A DNA stretch of 64,000 bases from Flavimobilis rhizosphaerae (GTDB taxonomy: Bacteria > Actinomycetota > Actinomycetes > Actinomycetales > Cellulomonadaceae). Each line of letters starts with the position of its first letter. Position 1 is the first letter of the stretch. Positions 50,794-58,507 of this stretch are shown piece after piece. The DNA is taken from NCBI RefSeq assembly GCF_014852685.1, contig NZ_JACZDF010000001.1, forward strand, positions 496,001-560,000. The letters are read 5' to 3'. Under the pieces are notes generated by a model. That model saw only the letters and a list, made by a program, of their open reading frames with translations. It ran no database searches and was not told the DNA's origin. The translations under genes and the position numbers were made by a program.

Positions 50794-51687
50794 ATGAGCA
50801 ACCCGATGCTTCCTGCCGCCGGGCGTGGACCGGTCCCCGCGGTGCCGACGCTGCCCGAGGGGACGTCCGTCGCGTCCTTCCGCACGTACCTCGAGGCGCA
50901 GAAGGCCGTCGACCACCTGTCCGACGAGGCGTTCCCCGTCCAGTCGCTGACGATCGTCGGTGACGACCTGCGCATGGTCGAGCGCGTGACGGGCCGCCTC
51001 ACGTACGGCCGCGTCGCGGCGGGCGGGCTCATGTCGGGCGCGTGGTTCGGACTCTTCATCGGTCTGCTGCTCTCGATGTTCTCGAACGACGGCACGGGGT
51101 TCCCGATCCTCGCGGCGGTGCTCATGGGCGCCGCGTTCACGACGATGTTCTCGCTCATCTCCTACGCACTGACGCGCGGCAAGCGTGACTTCACGTCGCA
51201 GAGCCAGATCGTCGCGACGCGCTACACGGTGCTGTGCCGCACCGAGCACGCCTCGCGTGCGCGCGAGATGCTCGCCGCGGCGGGTATCCGCTCGACCGCA
51301 GGCGGCCCGACGGTCCCCGCGGGGCCGGACGTCGTCCACGGCTTCCCGGCGCCGGCGGTGCCGCCGCGCGGCGCTGCCCTTCCGGGGGTGCCCGACGCCC
51401 CTGCAACACCGGACGTGCCGACGGGCCAGCCGCGTCCGTCGTCGATCTCGTCGCAGTACGTGACCCCCGACGGCCGCCCGCGCTACGGCGTGCGGCACGA
51501 GGACCTCCAGCCCGACGGCACACCGAAGCCGGAGGCGATCGCCCCGGAGCCGGACGCCTCGTCTCCGTCGGACCCCGCGTCGCAGTCGGGCCCCACGGCG
51601 TCGTCAGCCCCGTCGTCGGGCACCCTGTCCGACCCGACCGCCCCGGCATCGGACCCGTACCGCACCCCGACGCCCCCGAGCGAGTAG
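50794..51687 (+). CDS. General stress protein 17M-like membrane protein
   Basis: 297 aa. The N-terminal domain (TSVASFRTYLEAQKAVDHLSDEAFPVQSLTIVGDDLRMVERVTGRLTYGRV) matches the GSP17M domain. A pair of helices follows (AAGGLMSGAWFGLFIGLLLSMF and FPILAAVLMGAAFTTMFSLISYAL), then a short domain ending TVLCRTEHASRAREMLAAAG. The last 120 residues are Pro/Ser/Ala-rich and disordered. The role in stress is by family name only. Divergent from the MgtE-N/CBS gene and convergent with the aminopeptidase gene. Confidence 0.85.
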   Translation: MSNPMLPAAGRGPVPAVPTLPEGTSVASFRTYLEAQKAVDHLSDEAFPVQSLTIVGDDLRMVERVTGRLTYGRVAAGGLMSGAWFGLFIGLLLSMFSNDGTGFPILAAVLMGAAFTTMFSLISYALTRGKRDFTSQSQIVATRYTVLCRTEHASRAREMLAAAGIRSTAGGPTVPAGPDVVHGFPAPAVPPRGAALPGVPDAPATPDVPTGQPRPSSISSQYVTPDGRPRYGVRHEDLQPDGTPKPEAIAPEPDASSPSDPASQSGPTASSAPSSGTLSDPTAPASDPYRTPTPPSE

Positions 51688-51699
51688 CACCCCCAAGCC

Positions 51700-51746
51700 A
51701 CTCGGAGGTCTGGAGCACCATCGAATGGTGCAGGGGACCTACGAGT
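51700..51746. terminator. Imperfect long hairpin downstream of the stress protein gene
   Basis: GCACCAT (51715-51721) pairs with ATGGTGC (51725-51731) at the tip; flanking AGGT/ACCT and ACTCG/CGAGT segments extend the stem to 51700-51746. It is the first of two tandem hairpins in this convergent gap. Confidence 0.6.
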
Positions 51747-51762
51747 CGATCGGGTGACGAGC

Positions 51763-51797
51763 GAGGGCCCCTGCACCGGATCGGTGCAGGGGCCCTC
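51763..51797. terminator. Bidirectional terminator between convergent genes
   Basis: GAGGGCCCCTGCACCG (51763-51778) pairs perfectly with 51782-51797 around a 3-nt loop. Confidence 0.85.
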
Positions 51798-51827
51798 GGC
51801 CTTGGGGCAAGCCCCGGACGACGTGTG

Positions 51828-53372
51828 TCAGCGCAGGCTCGCCATCCACGCCTCGACCTCGTCGGCCGTGCGCGGGAGCGCTGCCGTGAGGTTCTCGTTG
51901 CCGTCGGCCGTGACGAGCACGTCGTCCTCGATGCGTACGCCGATGCCTCGGTACTCGGCGGGCACGAGCATGTCGTCCGCTTTGAAGTAGAGGCCCGGCT
52001 CGATCGTGAAGATCATGCCCGGCGTGATCTTCCCGCCGACGTACATGTCACGACGCGCCTGCGCGCAGTCGTGGACGTCGATGCCGAGGTGGTGGCTCGT
52101 GCCGTGGACCATCCAGCGGCGGTGGTGCTGACCCTCGGGCGACAGCGCGACCTCGGCGGTGACGCCCTCGGGCAGCAGGCCCCACTCGGCGACCTTGCGG
52201 GCGATGACCTCCATCGCGGCCGCGTGCACGTCGGAGAAGACGTTGCCTGGCACGGCGGCCTCGAACGCGGCGTCCGCCGCCTCGCGCACAGCCTCGTACA
52301 CCTTGCGCTGCACGTCCGTGAACGTCCCCGAGACGGGCAGGGTGCGCGTGACGTCGGCCGTGTAGAGGGAGTCGACCTCGACGCCCGCGTCGACGAGGAT
52401 GAGCTCGCCCTCGCGGACCTTGCCGTCGTTGCGGATCCAGTGGAGGGTCGTCGCGTGGTCGCCCGCTGCCGCAATCGTGTCGTAGCCGACCGCGTTGCCC
52501 TCGATGCGGGCGTTGCCGTCGAACACGGCCTCGACGACGCGCTCGCCGCGCTCGTGCGCGACGGCGCGCGGCAGGGCGCGCACGATCTCCTCGAAGCCCG
52601 TGACCGACGCGGCGACGGCTGCGCGCATCTGCTCGATCTCCCACGCGTCCTTGACGAGCCGCAGCTCCGAGGCCGCCTCGGCAAGACGAGCGTCGTCGGC
52701 CTCCTCGACCCCGGCCGCGGCGCGCACGGCCTCGACGAGCGCCGTGACGTGCTCGTCGGCCTCCGTGACGACGAGCAGCTCCGTGCCCGCACCGACGTCC
52801 TTGGAGATCGCGTCCTCGAGCGCGTCGAGGTGCTGCGTCTCGATGCCCAGGACGACGGCGAGGTCCTCGAGCGTCGGACGCGGCCCCACCCAGAACTCGC
52901 CGTACCGCGAGCTCGAGAAGAACTCGTCCGTGTCGCGGCCCGATGCCGGACGGAAGTAGAGGACCGCGTCGTGACCGCCGTCGGCGCGCGGGTGCAGCAC
53001 GAGCACGGCGTCGGGCTCCTGGTCCGTGCCGAGCCCCGTGAGGTGCGCGAACGCGCTGTGCGGGCGGAAGCGGTAGTCGGTGTCGTTCGAGCGGACCTTG
53101 AGCGGCCCGGCGGGCACGACGAGGCGCGCGCCCGGGAACTGAGCGGAGAGCGCATCGCGACGGGCCTGCGCGTAGTCGGCGACCTCGGCGCGCTCGGGCG
53201 CGGGTCCGGTGCGCGGGCCCCAGCCGGACATGACGAAGTCGCGGAACGCCGAGGAGTCCGGGCGCTGCGAGCGCTGCTCGCCACGAGCCGCGAGCGACTG
53301 GTCGGGGGTGTCGGTGCCCGTCGCGTCGGGCGTCGGGTCCTGGTTGCCGGGGGTGAGGGCGTCGGTGCTCAT
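51828..53372 (-). CDS. Aminopeptidase P family (M24B) metallopeptidase
   Basis: 514 aa, cytoplasmic. The N-terminal creatinase-like domain has FRPHSAFAHLTGL and SSSRYGEFWVGPRPTLEDL. The pita-bread catalytic domain shows the five metal ligands: Asp in LILVDAGVEVDSLYTADVTRT (two), His in VHGTSHHLGIDVHD, Glu in MIFTIEPGLYF and Glu in GVRIEDDVLVT. It removes N-terminal residues preceding proline. The first 45 residues are low-complexity. ATG 53372 has GGAGGT directly upstream, which also lies 6 nt after a GACGAT box. Confidence 0.92.
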   Translation of the reverse strand: MSTDALTPGNQDPTPDATGTDTPDQSLAARGEQRSQRPDSSAFRDFVMSGWGPRTGPAPERAEVADYAQARRDALSAQFPGARLVVPAGPLKVRSNDTDYRFRPHSAFAHLTGLGTDQEPDAVLVLHPRADGGHDAVLYFRPASGRDTDEFFSSSRYGEFWVGPRPTLEDLAVVLGIETQHLDALEDAISKDVGAGTELLVVTEADEHVTALVEAVRAAAGVEEADDARLAEAASELRLVKDAWEIEQMRAAVAASVTGFEEIVRALPRAVAHERGERVVEAVFDGNARIEGNAVGYDTIAAAGDHATTLHWIRNDGKVREGELILVDAGVEVDSLYTADVTRTLPVSGTFTDVQRKVYEAVREAADAAFEAAVPGNVFSDVHAAAMEVIARKVAEWGLLPEGVTAEVALSPEGQHHRRWMVHGTSHHLGIDVHDCAQARRDMYVGGKITPGMIFTIEPGLYFKADDMLVPAEYRGIGVRIEDDVLVTADGNENLTAALPRTADEVEAWMASLR

Positions 53373-53378
53373 ACCTCC

Positions 53379-53384
53379 ATCGTC
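53379..53384 (-). promoter_or_regulatory. GACGAT -10-like box before the aminopeptidase P gene
   Basis: On the minus strand GACGAT, GGAGGT, ATG. The GGAGGT suggests the gene can also be read from a longer transcript. Confidence 0.4.
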
Positions 53385-53455
53385 CCACCCTCCGCGGGCG
53401 AGCGTGGGTGACCGTCGTCTCCGCAGGTCCCGGGGCGCTGAGCCTAGAGTGGGGT

Positions 53456-54331
53456 GTGCTCATCGACCTCCACACCCACTCGCACGTCTCGGACGGGACA
53501 GACGCGCCCGCGGCGCTCGTCGCGGCGGCGGCCGGCCGAGGTCCCGCGGGAGCGCTCGCGGACGGCGTCCGGCGCCTCGACGTCGTCGCGCTCACGGATC
53601 ACGACACGGTGGGGGGCTGGGACGAGGCCGCGGCTGCGGCGCGCGAGCACGGCATCGACCTCGTCCTCGGCACGGAGGTCTCCGCGCGTGCCGAGGGCAT
53701 CTCGGTGCACCTCCTCAGCTACCTCCACGACCCGCACGACGCCGCTCTGCTCGCGCTGTTCGACGCGGTGCGGGTGTCGCGCGACGGGCGTGCTCGCGTG
53801 ATGGTCGAACGGCTCGGGGCCGACTTCCCCGTGACGTGGGAGGACGTCGTCGACCAGACGCAGCCCGGTACGACGATCGGCCGACCCCACATCGCGGACG
53901 CGCTTGTCGCGGCGGGCGTGTGCGCCTCGCGGGATGTTGCGTTCGCCGACCTGCTCCACACCGACTCCCCGTACTACGTGCGGCACGCGGTGCCCGACGC
54001 TCCCGACGCGGTGCGCGCGATCGTCGCCGCGGGTGGAGTCGCCGTCATGGCGCACCCCGGTGCCCACATGCGGGGACGGATCGTCTCGGATGCCGTCATC
54101 GAGGAGCTCGCGGCCGCCGGGCTGGCAGGCTTGGAGGTCGCCCACCGGGACAACGATGACGCGCAGCGTGTCCGTCTCGACCGGCTCGCGCAGCGCCTCG
54201 GACTGCTGACGACGGGCTCGAGCGACTTCCACGGTGACGGTAAGCCCAACCGCCTTGGGGAGAACCTCACTTCCAGCGAGGCGCTCGCAGAGATCGAGCG
54301 CCGTGGCACGACAAGAATGGTCCGCGCGTGA
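53456..54331 (+). CDS. PHP-domain phosphoesterase
   Basis: 291 aa. The metal-binding PHP motifs are clear: IDLHTHSHVSDGT at the N-terminus, VALTDHDTVGGWDEA, LGTEVSARAEGISVHLLSY, HIADALV, GVAVMAHPGAH and the final TGSSDFHGDGKPN. This is the YciV/RNase AM type that acts on 3',5'-bisphosphates or short 5'-phosphorylated RNA. The GTG at 53456 is chosen because HTH begins 6 residues later and a TAGAGT box lies 5 nt upstream. It overlaps the marC-like gene by 4 nt. Confidence 0.88.
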   Translation: MLIDLHTHSHVSDGTDAPAALVAAAAGRGPAGALADGVRRLDVVALTDHDTVGGWDEAAAAAREHGIDLVLGTEVSARAEGISVHLLSYLHDPHDAALLALFDAVRVSRDGRARVMVERLGADFPVTWEDVVDQTQPGTTIGRPHIADALVAAGVCASRDVAFADLLHTDSPYYVRHAVPDAPDAVRAIVAAGGVAVMAHPGAHMRGRIVSDAVIEELAAAGLAGLEVAHRDNDDAQRVRLDRLAQRLGLLTTGSSDFHGDGKPNRLGENLTSSEALAEIERRGTTRMVRA

Positions 54332-54948
54332 GCGACATCGTCAACCTGCGCCTCCTCACCGAGGTCTTCATCACGCTCTTCGTCATCATGGACCCGCCCG
54401 GGATCGTCCCGATCTTCCTCGGGCTCACGGGCGCCATGACGGCCAAGGAGCGGCACCGTGCTGCGCGCCAGGCTGTGCTCGTCGCTGCGGGTGTCATCGT
54501 CGCGTTCGCACTCTTCGGGCAGCGACTGCTCGACTACATGCACATCTCGCTGCCCGCGCTGCAGGCGTCGGGCGGTCTGCTGCTGCTGCTCATCGCGCTC
54601 GACCTGCTCACGGGCAAGATGGAGGACCCCGAGGCGCCCAAGGGCAACGTCAACATCGCGATGGTGCCGCTCGGAACGCCGCTGCTCGCGGGACCGGGCG
54701 CGATCGTCGCGGCGATGCTCTTCGTGCAGCGGGTCGACGGGTCGGTCGCGGACTGGCTCGCGATCGTCGTGGGCTTCGCGGGGGTCGTGCTGTGCATGTG
54801 GGTCGCGATGCGCTTCGCGGGCGTCATCATGCGGATCCTGGGGGAGTCGGGGACGATCCTCGTCACGCGGATCGCGGGTCTGCTGCTCGCGGCGATCGCG
54901 GTCCAGCTCGTCGCGGACGCGGTCACGGCGTTCATCCAGGCGGCGTAG
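54328..54948 (+). CDS. MarC-family integral membrane protein
   Basis: 206 aa with six hydrophobic helices. The family motif FITLFVIMDPPGIVPIFLGLTGAM opens the protein, and the second repeat has VNIAMVPLGTPLLAGPGAIVAAMLFV. MarC proteins have no proven function despite the early link to antibiotic resistance. The GTG start overlaps the PHP gene stop by 4 nt (GTGA). It is followed by the palindrome-rich gap at 54964-55177. Confidence 0.92.
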   Translation: MSDIVNLRLLTEVFITLFVIMDPPGIVPIFLGLTGAMTAKERHRAARQAVLVAAGVIVAFALFGQRLLDYMHISLPALQASGGLLLLLIALDLLTGKMEDPEAPKGNVNIAMVPLGTPLLAGPGAIVAAMLFVQRVDGSVADWLAIVVGFAGVVLCMWVAMRFAGVIMRILGESGTILVTRIAGLLLAAIAVQLVADAVTAFIQAA

Positions 54949-54963
54949 CGCGGCCTGCCGCTG

Positions 54964-55177
54964 GTGAGGTGGCTCGATAGCCCATCCGTGCGCTTCCCGC
55001 GTACGGATTCGCTATCGAGCAAGCTTCGGAGGCTGGGCTGACGACGACGTCGGCCGTGAGGTGGCTCGATAGCCGATCCGTGCACGCGTGGCGCACGAAT
55101 CGGCTATCGGGGAGAGGCCGCCCTCGGTCGATAGTGGATCGTTACGTGGATGGTGCATCGATCGGCTATCGAGCCAC
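54964..55177. repeat. Cluster of CTCGATAGC palindromes
   Basis: A 19-bp direct repeat GTGAGGTGGCTCGATAGCC occurs at 54964-54982 and 55056-55074. Each starts a palindrome: GCTCGATAGC (54972-54981) pairs with GCTATCGAGC (55011-55020), enclosing ATCCGT/ACGGAT; the second copy pairs with ATCGGCTATCG near 55095-55110. GTGGCTCGATAGCCGATC (55061-55078) is also exactly inverted at 55160-55177. The gap 54949-55318 has no gene I can support; besides this it holds two copies of CCACGAGGGTGGTGCA (about 55174-55205). Confidence 0.8.
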
Positions 55178-55252
55178 GAGGGTGGTGCACCACGAGGGTG
55201 GTGCACCACGACGGGAATGCTCCGTCTCTCCGTCGGGAAGCCGGTCGACGCG

Positions 55253-55298
55253 GGAAGGCCCCGTCACGCTCGTCGGGACGAGCGTGACGGGGCCTTCC
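55253..55298. terminator. Very strong hairpin at the end of the rhlE gene
   Basis: Arms 55253-55274 and 55277-55298 are exact inverted complements; sterically about 21 bp form around a 4-nt loop. It begins with GGAAGGCCCCG and ends with CGGGGCCTTCC. It lies 20 nt beyond the rhlE stop and also downstream of the marC-like gene, so it can stop both. Confidence 0.85.
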
Positions 55299-55318
55299 GT
55301 CATCGATGCTGCCGAGGC

Positions 55319-56968
55319 TCAGGCCTCGGTCGCGGGCGCCTGGCCCTCGACGGGCGAGCCGCCGCGGGTCCGGCGACGTCCGCCACGCGACCGGCGCCGC
55401 TGACCGCCCTCGGCCTTCTCGCCGTCCTCACGCGGGGCACGGTTCTCGTCAGAGGCGCGGCTGGCAGCTGCGCCGTCAGCGCGCTCCGCACGGCCCTCGC
55501 CGCGGCTCCGGCCGCCACCACGACGCTCGCCGTCACGACGCTCGCCGCGACCGTCGCCACGCCCACGGCCGCCGTCACGACGCTCGCCGCGACCACCGTC
55601 ACGACCCGCGCCCGCAGGCTTGCCGCCGCGCTTGCCGGTTTCACCGAGGTCCTCGAGCACCTCGCCCGCGAGGCCCTCGAGCACCTGCTTCGACTTCGGC
55701 AGGCGGCCCTTCGTGCCCTCGGGGATGTTGAGGTCGGTGTAGAGGTGCGGGCTCGACGAGTAGGTCTCGACGGGCTCCGGCACGCCGAGGCCGAGGGCCT
55801 TGTCGATGAGCGACCAGCGGGGCACGTCGTCCCAGTCGACGAACGTCACCGCGGTGCCCTTGTTGCCCGCGCGACCCGTGCGGCCCGTGCGGTGGAGGTA
55901 GGTCTTCTCGTCCTCGGGGCACTGGTAGTTGACGACGTGCGTGACGTCGTCGACGTCGATGCCGCGCGCCGCGACGTCGGTCGCGACGAGCACGTCGACC
56001 TTGTTGTTGCGGAAGGCGCGCAGCGCCTGCTCGCGCGCGCCCTGGCCGAGGTCGCCGTGGAGCGAGCCGGCCGCGAAGCCGCGGTCGACGAGCTCGTCGG
56101 CCACCTTGGCAGCGGTGCGCTTGGTGCGCGCGAAGACGATCGTGCGGCCGCGGCCCTCCGACTGGAGGATGCGCGCGAGGACCTCGACCTTGTCGAGCGC
56201 GTGCGCGCGGTAGACGACCTGCTTGATGTCCTTCTTCGTGAGGCCCTCGTCGTCCGGGTCCGCGGCGCGAATGTGCGTCGGGTGCGACATGTAGCGGCGG
56301 GCCATCGCGACGACGGCGCCGGGCATGGTCGCCGAAAAGAGCATGGTGTGGCGGTTCGCCGGGGTGCGCGAGAGGAGCGTCTCGACGTCGGGCAGGAAGC
56401 CGAGGTCGAGCATCTCGTCGGCCTCGTCGAGCACGACGCACTTGACGTGCGAGAGCACGAGGTGACCCTGCTTGAGGAGGTCGATCATGCGTCCGGGCGT
56501 GCCGACGACGACGTCGACGCCGTTGTTGAGGGCCTCGATCTGCGGCTCGTACGCGCGGCCGCCGTAGACCTGGACGATGCGGACGGAGCGCTTGCGCGAC
56601 GCGGTCGCGAGGTCGTTCGCGACCTGGACGGCGAGCTCACGCGTCGGCAGGACGACGAGCGCCTGCGGCTTGCCCGCGAACGGGAGCGTGTCGTAGCCCT
56701 CCTCGCCAGGGGCGACGACGCGGTGGAGCAGCGGGACGCCGAACCCGAGCGTCTTGCCCGTACCGGTCTTGGCCTGGCCGATGATGTCGTGGCCCTGCAT
56801 GGCGACGGGAAGCGTCATCGCCTGGATGGGGAAGGGGCGGGTGATGCCGGAGTCGGCGAGGGCCTCGACGATCTCCGGACGGACGCCGAAGTCACCGAAG
56901 GTGACGTCGGCGGAAGACTGGACGCTCGCGGCGACGGCCGCGGGCTCGGTGGTGGACTCGGTGGTCAC
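55319..56968 (-). CDS. rhlE: DEAD-box RNA helicase
   Basis: 549 aa. Motifs in order: Q motif FPIQAMTLPVAMQG, I AKTGTGKT, Ia PTRELA, Ib TPGRMIDLL, II VLDEADEML, III SATMP, IV IVFARTKRTA, V ATDVAARGIDVDDV and VI HRTGRTGRAG. The last 110 residues are an RGG-rich basic tail (DGGRGERRDGGRG and similar) for RNA binding. The GTG at 56968 with GAGG upstream is used; an open frame reaches back to 57169 but looks non-conserved. It appears to have a long 5' region, which may allow cold or autoregulation. It corresponds to the Rv3211 position next to the ferritin-like gene. Confidence 0.93.
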   Translation of the reverse strand: MTTESTTEPAAVAASVQSSADVTFGDFGVRPEIVEALADSGITRPFPIQAMTLPVAMQGHDIIGQAKTGTGKTLGFGVPLLHRVVAPGEEGYDTLPFAGKPQALVVLPTRELAVQVANDLATASRKRSVRIVQVYGGRAYEPQIEALNNGVDVVVGTPGRMIDLLKQGHLVLSHVKCVVLDEADEMLDLGFLPDVETLLSRTPANRHTMLFSATMPGAVVAMARRYMSHPTHIRAADPDDEGLTKKDIKQVVYRAHALDKVEVLARILQSEGRGRTIVFARTKRTAAKVADELVDRGFAAGSLHGDLGQGAREQALRAFRNNKVDVLVATDVAARGIDVDDVTHVVNYQCPEDEKTYLHRTGRTGRAGNKGTAVTFVDWDDVPRWSLIDKALGLGVPEPVETYSSSPHLYTDLNIPEGTKGRLPKSKQVLEGLAGEVLEDLGETGKRGGKPAGAGRDGGRGERRDGGRGRGDGRGERRDGERRGGGRSRGEGRAERADGAAASRASDENRAPREDGEKAEGGQRRRSRGGRRRTRGGSPVEGQAPATEA

Positions 56969-57274
56969 GGTGCCTCGTTCTGTGTGCGAGGTGCGGACGG
57001 CGCTCACCAGCGGGGGTCCGCGCGGCGCGGAGGCGGGCTGGGCCCGTGCCCGCGGCGAGACGCTCTCGGCGGCCGGCGCGTCCGCGCCGGATGTGGCCGG
57101 AAGCCGATCGCGCAGTTCTTCCGGTCGCACGCCTCCGCCGGGGCGAGCGGTGCGGCCGGGAGTCGTCATGATTCACAAGGTGTCGAGACGACCGGGCATC
57201 CGATGTACCGGGCCAGGATATCCGACGCGGTCAAGGACCGGCGGGACGCGGCCGCCCGCGCGGGGCATGAGTCC
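56969..57274. other. Divergent intergenic region rhlE / ferritin-like gene
   Basis: A TATCCT box on the minus strand (57215-57220) would give rhlE a leader of about 240 nt. Long leaders are common before DEAD-box helicase genes. I see no named riboswitch or further gene. Confidence 0.4.
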
Positions 57275-57280
57275 TACGAT
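57275..57280 (+). promoter_or_regulatory. TACGAT -10 box, leaderless start of the ferritin-like gene
   Basis: TACGAT, six G residues, then ATG at 57287. Confidence 0.6.
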
Positions 57281-57286
57281 GGGGGG

Positions 57287-58015
57287 ATGCCAACCTCGTC
57301 CGAGACCCCTGACCTCACGCCTGCGCCCTCGACCGACGCCGCGCACGACGCGGGCGACGTGCTCGCGCTCGTCGCCCAGATGGAGACGGTCGCGTTCCTG
57401 CGGTTCGCGGGCGCGGCCGCGGAGACGACGGACCCTGAGCGTCGGCTGCAGCTCGTCCGCCTTGCGGGGGCGTCGCTCGCCCGGCAGGAGCGGGTGCTTG
57501 ACCGGTCGGCGGAGGTCCTCGGGACGCCCGAGGCGGCGCTTGCGCTGTACGTCGCGTTCGAGGGCGCGTTCGACGAGTTCAACGCCCGGACGCGTGCGAG
57601 CGGCTGGTGGGAGGAGCTCGTCAAGGGCTATGTCGGCCATGGGGTCGCGTACGACTTCTGCCGGATCGTCGCCGAGGCGCTCGACCCCGCGTCGCGGGAC
57701 ATCGTCGTCGACGTCATCGACGGGGAGCTGACGTCGGAGTCGGCGATCACGCTCGTCGACGAGGCGACGAACGACGACGAGCAGCTCGCGTCGCGGCTCG
57801 CGCTGTGGGGCCGTCGGATCGTCGGTGAGGCGCTGAGCGTCGTCCAGGTCCTGCTCACGGACAACGCGTCGCTCCAGCGGCTTCTCGCGCGCGCGGTCGC
57901 GCTGCGCTTCGAGGGGACCGACGACGAGGTGCCGGCGGCGCCGTCCGCGTGGCTCTTCGGTCAGCTGACCGCCGAGCATGCGCGGCGCATGTCGCGCGTC
58001 GGGCTCGCAGCCTGA
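57287..58015 (+). CDS. Ferritin-like fold protein (Rv3210c-like)
   Basis: 242 aa, all-helical. The first helix bears Glu in LALVAQMETVAFLRFAGAA; later helices carry ALYVAFEGAFDEFNART, GHGVAYDFCRIVAEAL and LTSESAITLVDEATNDDEQLASRLALWGRRIVGEALS. This matches the actinobacterial ferritin-like, MiaE-related family next to rhlE. A di-iron site is possible from the Glu positions, but the usual ExxH pairs are not clear, so it may be metal-free. The role is unknown. Divergent from rhlE and convergent with DUF3107. Confidence 0.82.
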   Translation: MPTSSETPDLTPAPSTDAAHDAGDVLALVAQMETVAFLRFAGAAAETTDPERRLQLVRLAGASLARQERVLDRSAEVLGTPEAALALYVAFEGAFDEFNARTRASGWWEELVKGYVGHGVAYDFCRIVAEALDPASRDIVVDVIDGELTSESAITLVDEATNDDEQLASRLALWGRRIVGEALSVVQVLLTDNASLQRLLARAVALRFEGTDDEVPAAPSAWLFGQLTAEHARRMSRVGLAA

Positions 58016-58033
58016 CGGGCGTCCGCAGGGACG

Positions 58034-58069
58034 ACGACGCCCTCCTCGCCGTGGCGGGGAGGGCGTCGT
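58034..58069. terminator. Bidirectional terminator between the ferritin-like and DUF3107 genes
   Basis: ACGACGCCCTCC (58034-58045) pairs with GGAGGGCGTCGT (58058-58069), with an inner CGCC/GGCG stem. Confidence 0.8.
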
Positions 58070-58089
58070 GCTGCGCGGGCGCGTGTGTG

Positions 58090-58314
58090 TCAGATGGTGC
58101 CGAAGCCGACGCGTCGCTGCTCCTCGGCGCCGATCTCGACGTAGCCGATCGTCGCGGTCGGCACGAGGACACGACGGCCGCGGTGGTCGGTGAGGTCGAG
58201 GACGGTGCCGCCGTCGAGGGCCTTGGCGACGGCCGCGGCGACCTCCTCGGCGCTCGCGTCGGTCTCGACGACGATCTCGCGGGTGAGGTTCTGCACGCCG
58301 ATCGTGATCTCCAC
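58090..58314 (-). CDS. DUF3107 protein
   Basis: 74 aa. The whole sequence fits DUF3107 (mycobacterial TB9.4 type): VEITIGVQNLTREIVVETDASAEEVAAAVAKAL, then VLDLTDHRGRRVLVPTATIGYVEIG and the terminal GFGTI. It is a small ATP-binding-like/ubiquitin-sized fold of unknown function found beside adnAB and rhlE. The GTG at 58314 has AAGGAGG 6 nt upstream. The gap 58315-58507 to adnA carries a 12-codon frame described in the findings. Confidence 0.9.
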   Translation of the reverse strand: MEITIGVQNLTREIVVETDASAEEVAAAVAKALDGGTVLDLTDHRGRRVLVPTATIGYVEIGAEEQRRVGFGTI

Positions 58315-58507
58315 GTCGACCTCCTTGGGTTCGGACGGATGAGTTCTCGGTGCCAGCATCCCACCTCGTGCGGGGCGTCGTGGGCGTGTTCGCCCAGCGC
58401 GCACAGGGCGGCTGCGGCGCGCGGTTCGCGTCGGCCCGGGGAATGTCGGTGGCTCGTGATGGGATGCGAGGCATGAGCAACGGACCGGTGGACTGCGGGG
58501 TGGAGGC

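Noticed and set aside
54964-55177. CRISPR array
   Set aside because: Repeats are few, unevenly spaced and palindromic in both directions, with no unique spacers of constant length and no cas genes.
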